A stretch of DNA of 8,255 bases, from assembly GCA_945860575.1 (NCBI GenBank), contig CAMAQQ010000050.1, forward strand, positions 1-8,255. Direction: 5' to 3'. Below are positions 1 to 5,719 of the stretch, piece by piece; the stretch's first letter is position 1; each line of letters opens with the position of its first letter. This DNA is from Ferrithrix thermotolerans DSM 19514 (GTDB taxonomy: Bacteria > Actinomycetota > Acidimicrobiia > Acidimicrobiales > Ilumatobacteraceae). The notes below the pieces were generated by a model. That model saw nothing but the letters and a program-made list of their open reading frames with translations, was not told the DNA's origin and ran no database searches. The position numbers and the translations under genes were made by a program.

Positions 1-2865
1 TATTAAATCGCGCGCTAAGCCCTCTGCTTCTAGGTCGGGAGTCAAGTCGATGTCAAGAACTACGACACCCTCCGAATTGTTCAACGTGGCACTGGCTCCA
101 GAACTTTTAGGCACAAGTTTCAGATTGTATTCACCTTCAAAAAGGTCAATTTCACCTGCTGTAATTACACTTCCATTTCGCTTCCAGTCGCCTTTTTTAA
201 CGGCAACAATAACTTTTTGCGTATTGGCGCCAAGTCTTGGGCCAACAATGCTCGGCACCACGTGCAACTCAAAGCCAGCGACTGATGAAACATCATCGGT
301 GAAATCGACATTTCGCACATTGACTTCGTCGGCAATCACATCGGCGAATTCGCGCAGACCAGCCGAATCAGATGTAGCGATTATCAAATTTGCCAGTGGC
401 AGTCGCACCCGACGGCTGTGAACTTTTCTCAACGAAAGTGTGGTTGAGCAAACATCACGAACACGATCCATTGACGCCACAAGCAAATCATCTTGCTTCA
501 ACGAATCAGCCGTCGGCCATGGCTGTAAATGAACGCTGCGTTCGCCCGATAAACCTCTGAAAATCTCTTCGGTGATCAACGGCAACACCGGGGCCGCAAC
601 TCGCGTTAACACGTGCAAAACCGAGTGCAAGGTATTGATCGCCGCGATGTCACCAGACCAAAATCGGTCGCGACTTCGTCGGATATACCAATTTGTCAGG
701 ACATCCAAAAAGGTTCTGATTTCTGAGCATGCGGCGAACAGATCGTATTTGTCGAAACTTTTCGTCGTATCAGAAACTAAATCTCGCAATTTCGCAAAAA
801 TGTAGCGGTCCAGAACATTTTCACTTGAAGTATCGAACTTTCCCGTCAATGCTTCGGCGTTTGAATAAAGCGTAAGAAAGTACCAACTATTCCAAAGCGG
901 CAACATCACCTGACGCACCGTGTCGCGCATTCCGTCTTCGGTGACTGCAAAATCAGACCCGCGCAAAATAGATGACGACAGCAAATACCAACGCATTGCG
1001 TCAGCCCCATGGCTATCAAAAACTTTCATCGGGTCGGGATAATTGCGCAGGCTTTTCGACATCTTGGCGCCATCTTCGCCGAGCACGATGCCGTGACTCA
1101 CGCAGTTGAGAAATGCCGGACGATCAAAGAGCGCTGTTGCCAAAACATGCAAAGTGTAAAACCAACCGCGGGTTTGGCCGATGTACTCAACGATAAAGTC
1201 GCCCGGATAATGATTCTCAAACCACTCTTGATTTTCAAATGGATAATGCACCTGGGCAAAAGGCATTGATCCGCTCTCAAACCAGCAATCCAAAACTTCG
1301 GGTACACGGCGCATCATTGATTTACCGGTTGGGTCGTCTGGGTTGGGGCGCACAAGATCGTCGATCGTTGGTCGATGCAAATCTTGAATGTCAACTCCGA
1401 AATCGCGCCGAAGTTCTTCGCGACTTCCATAAACATCAATACGTGGATATTCGGGGTTGTCACTGCGCCAAACCGGAATCGGTGAACCCCAAAAACGATT
1501 CCGACTGATCGTCCAGTCACGAGCGTTTTCTAGCCACTTTCCAAAACTTCCGTTCTTTAGGTGATCCGGCACCCAAGTGACTTGCTGGTTCAATTCGACC
1601 ATGCGCTCTTTGATTGCGGTGACTTTTACGAACCACGAACCAACGGCTTTATAAATTAGTGGTTTGCCTGTGCGCCAGCAATGGGGATAAGCATGGTCGT
1701 AAGTCTCGTGACGAATCACGACACCTCGATCTTTTAGAAATCGAATAATTGCCGGATTGGCATCAAAAACCAATTGGCCTTCATAATCTTTGACTTCACT
1801 TGTGAAACACCCGCGCGAATCAACCGGCACGACGAGTTCGATATTTTCTTCCTGACATACACGCTGGTCGTCTTCACCAAATCCTGGCGCCAGATGTACT
1901 ACCCCAGTACCGTTTTCTGTGGTTACAAAATCGCCGGCGATAACTCGAAACGAGTTCGGATGCCCGGCAAAATAATCGAATAGCGGCTTATATTTACGCC
2001 CAACCAATTCGGCACCTTTGATTGTCGTCGAAACCTTTGGCTCCGGAAATTCTCGCTCGTAAGACGCAAGGCGCTCAACTGCCAGAATTAGTTTTTTGCC
2101 ATCGTGTTCGATAACGGCGTAGTCAACATCAGCCGCAACTGCCAACGCCAAGTTGGACGGCAATGTCCATGGGGTCGTTGTCCACGCGAGAAGAAACTCA
2201 CCAGTCTCTAATTCGAAAGCAACGGTCAATGCCGGATCTTGCACTTGACGATATGCGTCATCCATTCGAGTTTCGGTATTTGAAAGTGGTGTTTCAAGTG
2301 CCCATGAGTAAGGCAAAACTCGAAAGCCTTCGTAAATCAGACCTTTTTCATACAGGGTTTTAAAAGCCCAAATCACACTCTCCATGTACGGCGTATCGAG
2401 AGTCTTATAGTCATCTTTAAAATCAACCCAGCGTGCTTGGCGAGTTACATAGCGCTCCCAATCGCTGGTGTACTGCAAGACCGAGCTTCGACAGTATTCG
2501 TTGAACTTGTCGATCCCAAAATCTGTGATCGCCTGTCGTCCGGAGATTTTAAGTTGGCGCTCGGCTTCGGCTTCCGCCGGAAGTCCATGACAATCCCAGC
2601 CAAAGCGACGCTCGACGCGCTGACCTCGCATTGTTCTATACCTGGGCACCGCGTCTTTAACAAAACCTGTCAGTAAATGTCCGTAGTGCGGTAAACCGTT
2701 TGCAAACGGCGGACCATCATAAAAAACATATTCGTTTTCGCCTTTGTTGCCCGCTTCGTGCAACTCAACAGACGCTTCAAATGTTTTGTCTTGTTTCCAA
2801 AATTCTAAAGTTCGCGACTCTTGTAACGGAAAATTCGGTTGTGGCTCTACTTGCGGGTAAGACAC
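1..2865 (-). CDS. ileS: Isoleucyl-tRNA synthetase, type 2 (eukaryote-like); 3' end cut by the window edge
   Basis: Cytoplasmic class I aminoacyl-tRNA synthetase that activates isoleucine with ATP and charges tRNA-Ile. I translated the frame from the GTG at 2865 to the window edge and found no stop. Seen in order: YDGPPFANGLPHYGH with the HIGH-type motif HYGH at residues 60-63; GWDCHGLPAE at about 89-98, where Cys before HGLP is typical of the long type 2 enzymes; the CP1 editing domain with WTTTPWTLP (228-236) and GTGVVHLAPGFGEDD (319-333); DCWFESGSMPFAQ (about 526-538); KMSKS at 601-605; and NWYIRRSRDRFW in the anticodon-binding domain. The visible end reads LEAEGLARDLI, which normally lies roughly 80-110 residues before the C-terminus, so most of the protein is present. 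GTG is the first possible start because an in-frame TGA lies just upstream. It begins 7 nt after the yggT stop and has no clear ribosome binding site, so it is probably coupled to yggT. Confidence 0.97.
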   Translation of the reverse strand, partial: MSYPQVEPQPNFPLQESRTLEFWKQDKTFEASVELHEAGNKGENEYVFYDGPPFANGLPHYGHLLTGFVKDAVPRYRTMRGQRVERRFGWDCHGLPAEAEAERQLKISGRQAITDFGIDKFNEYCRSSVLQYTSDWERYVTRQARWVDFKDDYKTLDTPYMESVIWAFKTLYEKGLIYEGFRVLPYSWALETPLSNTETRMDDAYRQVQDPALTVAFELETGEFLLAWTTTPWTLPSNLALAVAADVDYAVIEHDGKKLILAVERLASYEREFPEPKVSTTIKGAELVGRKYKPLFDYFAGHPNSFRVIAGDFVTTENGTGVVHLAPGFGEDDQRVCQEENIELVVPVDSRGCFTSEVKDYEGQLVFDANPAIIRFLKDRGVVIRHETYDHAYPHCWRTGKPLIYKAVGSWFVKVTAIKERMVELNQQVTWVPDHLKNGSFGKWLENARDWTISRNRFWGSPIPVWRSDNPEYPRIDVYGSREELRRDFGVDIQDLHRPTIDDLVRPNPDDPTGKSMMRRVPEVLDCWFESGSMPFAQVHYPFENQEWFENHYPGDFIVEYIGQTRGWFYTLHVLATALFDRPAFLNCVSHGIVLGEDGAKMSKSLRNYPDPMKVFDSHGADAMRWYLLSSSILRGSDFAVTEDGMRDTVRQVMLPLWNSWYFLTLYSNAEALTGKFDTSSENVLDRYIFAKLRDLVSDTTKSFDKYDLFAACSEIRTFLDVLTNWYIRRSRDRFWSGDIAAINTLHSVLHVLTRVAAPVLPLITEEIFRGLSGERSVHLQPWPTADSLKQDDLLVASMDRVRDVCSTTLSLRKVHSRRVRLPLANLIIATSDSAGLREFADVIADEVNVRNVDFTDDVSSVAGFELHVVPSIVGPRLGANTQKVIVAVKKGDWKRNGSVITAGEIDLFEGEYNLKLVPKSSGASATLNNSEGVVVLDIDLTPDLEAEGLARDLI

Positions 2866-2872
2866 GCGCGAC

Positions 2873-3133
2873 TTAGCACTTCAAGATCATGCCCTGCACG
2901 ACAATCTGCAGGAATAACAACACAACCAAAGCAGAAAAATCAATCGCACCAGTTCGCGGCAGTCTTTGACGCACTGCACCCAAAACTGGTTCTGTAATCC
3001 GACCTACGAAATATGAAACCTGCGCGATGAACCCGCCGCTAGTCGAAGGAAACCATGAAAGAACGACGCGCACGATGATCAACATCGTAAAAATTGACAC
3101 CGCGCTACATAAAAGATTAGTTATCTCTTGCAT
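2873..3133 (-). CDS. yggT: YggT family small integral membrane protein
   Basis: An 86-residue protein of the YggT family (Pfam YGGT). It has two hydrophobic segments, at about residues 7-26 and 66-84. Between them lies the family pattern: VLSWFP near residue 24, then TEPVL followed by a basic stretch ending RLPRTGAIDFSALVVLL. The length matches single-repeat actinobacterial and Gram-positive members. The molecular function is not settled; the family is linked by genomic context to cell division and has been associated with membrane or osmotic phenotypes. It starts 21 nt after the sepF stop and ends 7 nt before ileS. The sepF-yggT pairing is conserved across Actinobacteria, Firmicutes and Cyanobacteria, which supports the call. 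Upstream of the ATG there is only a weak purine stretch (GAAAG), so translation may depend on the upstream gene. Confidence 0.9.
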   Translation of the reverse strand: MQEITNLLCSAVSIFTMLIIVRVVLSWFPSTSGGFIAQVSYFVGRITEPVLGAVRQRLPRTGAIDFSALVVLLFLQIVVQGMILKC

Positions 3134-3154
3134 TTTTTATACTTTCGACTCGGT

Positions 3155-3694
3155 CTAGCCGCGAATGACTCGAGCGCCAGAAGGTTTCATCATAAACACC
3201 ATAGAGCTGACTTTCTCCATCGCTCCCCCTTGTGCATAACAAACCCCGCTCGCAAAATCAAGAATTCGACGCATAACTTTCGTATCAGTATCTTGCAGAT
3301 CAATAATTACCGGAGTGCCCCTTCTGAAATGGTCGACTATTCCTTTGACCTCTTCATAAGCCTGTGGGCAAACCGTTATCGGCGTGGTCGATGGTGCTAT
3401 CGGTCGAACACTCGCTTCAGTGCGACGCCCACCTGGTGGTCTAAGAGTTAGGCCAGAGTCGTGCTGTTCTTGCTGCCTGCGAATTGCCGCCTCAGAGTCA
3501 AAACCGCCAGAGCCGTCATTTTCGTCAAGACGAGGTCGAGTTGCGCGCCCTTCAGTGTCACGCCGGACAACACGTTGGTTATCACGTGGGTCAAGGTCGT
3601 AATCTTGCTCGTCTTGAACCTCATCTGGGAATTCGTCATACAACCCATCGTCGCCCAGACCCAGGTAGTCCAAGGCCTTTCGAAACATTGACAT
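3155..3694 (-). CDS. sepF: Cell division protein SepF
   Basis: A 179-residue SepF, the cytoplasmic membrane anchor and bundling factor for FtsZ where FtsA is absent. The N-terminus MSMFRKALDYLGLGDD is the expected short amphipathic membrane-binding helix. Residues about 17-100 form an acidic, then Arg-rich, low-complexity linker. Residues about 105-176 are the SepF core, with TPVIIDLQDTD (127-137) and then DFASGVCYAQGGAMEKV (146-162), which matches the family pattern DFxSGxxYAxGGxxxxV that forms the dimer and FtsZ-peptide-binding surface. I chose the ATG at 3694 because an in-frame TAA lies a few codons upstream; the ATG at 3688 is an alternative start. No Shine-Dalgarno sequence lies within 15 nt of the start. 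It follows the yggS gene after 52 nt, the second largest gap in the cluster, and ends 21 nt before yggT. Its likely partner is the acidic FtsZ tail encoded three genes upstream in the same array. Confidence 0.95.
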   Translation of the reverse strand: MSMFRKALDYLGLGDDGLYDEFPDEVQDEQDYDLDPRDNQRVVRRDTEGRATRPRLDENDGSGGFDSEAAIRRQQEQHDSGLTLRPPGGRRTEASVRPIAPSTTPITVCPQAYEEVKGIVDHFRRGTPVIIDLQDTDTKVMRRILDFASGVCYAQGGAMEKVSSMVFMMKPSGARVIRG

Positions 3695-3712
3695 AGCAAT
3701 AGTTTACTTGGC

Positions 3713-3727
3713 AAAATGCCCTTAAAA
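3713..3727 (-). repeat. Second copy of the 15-nt TTTTAAGGGC element, upstream of sepF
   Basis: On the minus strand this reads TTTTAAGGGCATTTT and matches the ftsZ-proximal element (5567-5581) at 14 of 15 positions. It lies in the 52-bp gap between yggS and sepF, 18 nt before the sepF ATG, which is too far to be a normal ribosome binding site. It may be a shared regulatory element or a coincidence of AT-rich intergenic sequence. The function is unknown. Confidence 0.35.
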
Positions 3728-3746
3728 CGGGACTCAAAATTTGCTT

Positions 3747-4442
3747 TTAGAGCCTGGCGCCAAACAGTCCAGACCCAATGCGTACAGCAGTTGAACCTTC
3801 TTCGACCGCGATCTCTAAGTCTCCAGTCATCCCCATACTCAATTCTTTGAGCCCTAAATCTTTGGCGATTTTGCTCACCAAACGAAATGAATTGCGAGTC
3901 ACTGTTGCATCGCTAACCGTTGGCCCAACAGTCATGAGACCAGCGACATGTAAACCAAGGCTCAAAGCCTTTACACAGAGAGCCTCAACATCGCTCGGTT
4001 CACAGCCACCCTTGTCAGGCTCATTGGTTGAATTGACTTGCAACATAATCTGCGGTGGGATCGCTTGAGTTGATTGGATAACCGGCAGGCAACGCTTGGC
4101 GATTTCGTCCAACAAACTGAGTCGATCAACACTTTGCCAGACATCAACACAGTTGACAAGCGATTTGATTTTATTGCTTTGCAAGCGACCAATAAAATGA
4201 ACGGGCAATCTTTGATTTTCTGGCACTTGCTCGAATTTTGCGATTAACTCCTGCGCATAGTTCTCGCCAACTGCGTCACATCCAGTCGTAAAAGCACTAG
4301 TCATAGCAGTCGCATCAAAAGTTTTGGTGACTGCAATCAACTTTACGTTTTGACCACCCGCATTTAAAATGCGGGTACGAATTGCCGAAACGCGTTCGGT
4401 AAGCGCTTCTAAGTTCGGCGAACTATACGTCGTCACCGACAT
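3747..4442 (-). CDS. yggS: YggS/PLPBP family pyridoxal phosphate-binding homeostasis protein
   Basis: A 231-residue single-domain protein of the YggS/PROSC (PLPBP) family, which resembles the N-terminal barrel of alanine racemase. Family members bind pyridoxal 5'-phosphate and help balance vitamin B6 and amino acid pools; no enzymatic reaction is established. Seen: VKLIAVTKTF with Lys40 in the position of the PLP Schiff-base lysine; VGENYAQE (58-65); HFIGRLQSNKIK (82-93), a family hallmark; and, near the C-terminus, LSMGMTGDLEIAVEEGSTAVRIGSGLFG (201-228), which supplies the phosphate-binding loop. Length is normal for the family. It starts 7 nt after the ftsZ stop with no visible ribosome binding site, so translational coupling to ftsZ is likely. 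Position between ftsZ and sepF is typical. In many Actinobacteria a pgeF/yfiH gene lies between ftsZ and yggS, and it is missing here. Confidence 0.95.
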   Translation of the reverse strand: MSVTTYSSPNLEALTERVSAIRTRILNAGGQNVKLIAVTKTFDATAMTSAFTTGCDAVGENYAQELIAKFEQVPENQRLPVHFIGRLQSNKIKSLVNCVDVWQSVDRLSLLDEIAKRCLPVIQSTQAIPPQIMLQVNSTNEPDKGGCEPSDVEALCVKALSLGLHVAGLMTVGPTVSDATVTRNSFRLVSKIAKDLGLKELSMGMTGDLEIAVEEGSTAVRIGSGLFGARL

Positions 4443-4449
4443 TCAACAA

Positions 4450-5562
4450 TTACTTTAAAAAGGATGGAAGGTCGTCGTCATCGTCGTTGATCAACGGATC
4501 AGACCCACCAAATAATTCTTTCAACCGAGCAGGTTTCGATTCTGGGCGTGTCGTGCCCGAAGTCGCCGTATTGCGACCGTCACTTCGAGTGGCCGCGCGT
4601 TGTGACGAACCATCCCATCGATCAAAACCAGCAGCCACAACCGTGACTCGCACTTCGTCGTTGATCTCATCGTCAATCACCAAACCGTGAATAATGTTTG
4701 CATCTTGATGAGCGACACTTCGCAGAATCTCCATCGCGTTCGTAACCTCGAACAAACCAACATTTGAAGGACCGGTGATGTTGACAATCACTCCACGAGC
4801 ACCTTCAAGCGACGCCTCAAGCATTGGTGAATTGATCGCTGCGTTAGCGGCCACCGTCGCGCGATTTTCTCCGGTTGCAGAACCGGTACCCATCAGTGCG
4901 GTGCCTGCATTTGCGAGCACGGCTTTTACATCGGCGAAGTCGGTATTGATCAAACCCGGTGTCGTGATTAAACCTGTGATACCAGAAACGCCCTGATACA
5001 AAACATCGTCGGCTCGCTTAAATGCCTCAAGCAAAGTCGTCTTTTCGGTCGAGATTGTCAACAGTCTTTCATTTGGAATAACAACGAGAGTGTCTACTTT
5101 CTCTTTGAGTGCGGCGATACCTGCATCGGCTTGTACTGCTCGACGACGACCTTCGAAAGCAAACGGACGAGTAACAATCGCCACCGTGAGAGCACCCTCA
5201 GATTTGGCGATCTCTGCAACAATCGGTGCCGCACCAGTTCCTGTTCCGCCGCCTTCACCAGCGGTGATAAATACCATGTCAGCGCCCGCAATCATTTCTT
5301 GGATTTCATCGCGATGTTGTTCTGCTGCTTGACGGCCAACTTCTGGGTCGGCGCCAGCACCAAGACCTCGAGTTAATTCACGACCGATGTCGATTTTCAT
5401 TGTTGCGTCACTCAAAAGCAGTTGTTGCGCATCCGTATTGATTGCAACAAACTCGACACCGCGCATCCCAGATTCAATCATTCGGTTTATGGCGTTTACA
5501 CCGCCACCGCCCACACCAATAACTTTGATGACTGCGAGATAATTCTGAGGCTGACCAGCCAT
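4450..5562 (-). CDS. ftsZ: Cell division GTPase FtsZ
   Basis: A 370-residue tubulin-like GTPase that polymerises into the cytokinetic ring at mid-cell. Seen: the nucleotide-binding loop VGGGGVNAINRMI (17-29); GRELTRGLGAGADPEVGRQAA (60-80); the tubulin signature GGGTGTGAAP (104-113); the T7 loop NTDFAD (206-211) with both catalytic Asp residues, D208 and D211; and DEVRVTVVAAGF (302-313) closing the core. A short linker of about 45 residues leads to an acidic terminus with five consecutive Asp residues (360-364) followed by LPSFLK, the conserved C-terminal peptide that SepF and other partners bind. Thr207 in the T7 loop, where Leu or Val is common, is a small oddity. The ATG at 5562 follows a modest ribosome binding site (AAGGGC, 10 nt upstream). 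The gene is preceded by a 157-bp leader with strong inverted repeats and followed by yggS after 7 nt. Confidence 0.98.
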   Translation of the reverse strand: MAGQPQNYLAVIKVIGVGGGGVNAINRMIESGMRGVEFVAINTDAQQLLLSDATMKIDIGRELTRGLGAGADPEVGRQAAEQHRDEIQEMIAGADMVFITAGEGGGTGTGAAPIVAEIAKSEGALTVAIVTRPFAFEGRRRAVQADAGIAALKEKVDTLVVIPNERLLTISTEKTTLLEAFKRADDVLYQGVSGITGLITTPGLINTDFADVKAVLANAGTALMGTGSATGENRATVAANAAINSPMLEASLEGARGVIVNITGPSNVGLFEVTNAMEILRSVAHQDANIIHGLVIDDEINDEVRVTVVAAGFDRWDGSSQRAATRSDGRNTATSGTTRPESKPARLKELFGGSDPLINDDDDDLPSFLK

Positions 5563-5566
5563 TTAG

Positions 5567-5581
5567 AAAAAGCCCTTAAAA
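5567..5581 (-). promoter_or_regulatory. Ribosome-binding region of ftsZ within a 15-nt element shared with sepF
   Basis: Read on the minus strand this is TTTTAAGGGCTTTTT, ending 4 nt before the ftsZ ATG. The AAGGGC core is a partial match to the Shine-Dalgarno consensus at plausible spacing (about 10 nt from the purine core to ATG), and it is the best such match in the cluster. The same 15 nt with one mismatch occur upstream of sepF at 3713-3727. Acting as the ftsZ ribosome binding site is an inference from spacing. Confidence 0.45.
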
Positions 5582-5615
5582 ATAAACATTCCGTTCATTC
5601 TGCCATATTTTTAGG

Positions 5616-5714
5616 GTGCCCATCGGCATATCGTTTGGCTGTTTAAAGGTCTCCTGAATACTTCCGTATAGATAAAGGCAAACTAAACAGCGATGGGCAC
5701 GTGATATGCGATGG
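5616..5714 (-). promoter_or_regulatory. Structured ftsZ leader with overlapping inverted repeats
   Basis: The gap between ftsQ and ftsZ (5563-5719) holds several inverted repeats. A perfect 10-bp pair joins 5616-5625 (GTGCCCATCG) to 5691-5700 (CGATGGGCAC). Inside it, 5638-5645 (GCTGTTTA) pairs with 5684-5691 (TAAACAGC), giving a two-part stem of about 17 bp with a 12-nt bulge on one side and a 38-nt loop. A competing pair joins 5620-5632 to 5703-5714 (GATATGCGATGG), 12 bp with a single bulged base. Both conformations use 5620-5625, so they exclude each other. No T-run follows on either strand, so an intrinsic terminator is unlikely. I see no convincing -35/-10 promoter. Possible roles are an mRNA processing or stability element, an operator, or a translational switch for ftsZ; none is demonstrated. 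Confidence 0.5.
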
Positions 5715-5719
5715 TGGCT

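Noticed and set aside
50..421. 123-codon open frame on the plus strand
   Set aside because: It lies wholly antisense to the conserved ileS frame, resembles no family I recognise, and has no ribosome binding site or operon context.
3384..3691. Three overlapping plus-strand open frames of 70-76 codons
   Set aside because: They are antisense to the low-complexity Arg/Asp-rich part of sepF, whose composition tends to leave other frames open. sepF itself is strongly supported by its motifs.
3448..3714. 88-codon minus-strand frame overlapping the start of sepF
   Set aside because: It starts at a TTG and reads the sepF sequence in another frame. The product has no family resemblance.
3718..3732. 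Small hairpin (GCCC-TTAAAAC-GGG) between yggS and sepF
   Set aside because: The stem is only about 3 bp and no T-run follows, so it is not a credible terminator.
5576..5629. 17-codon leader ORF ahead of ftsZ (begins MPMGTLKIWQ)
   Set aside because: The only Shine-Dalgarno-like AGGAG lies about 21 nt upstream, the peptide has no attenuator-like codon run, and the segment is better explained as an arm of the inverted repeat.
5616..5700. Intrinsic terminator between ftsQ and ftsZ
   Set aside because: The stem is long, but it is interrupted by a 12-nt bulge, has a 38-nt loop, and is not followed by a T-run on either strand.
5563..5719. Sigma-70 type promoter for ftsZ
   Set aside because: Candidate TTGCCT and TATTCA hexamers are only 15 nt apart and no other pair has acceptable sequence and spacing, so I did not annotate one, although an ftsZ promoter here would be expected.
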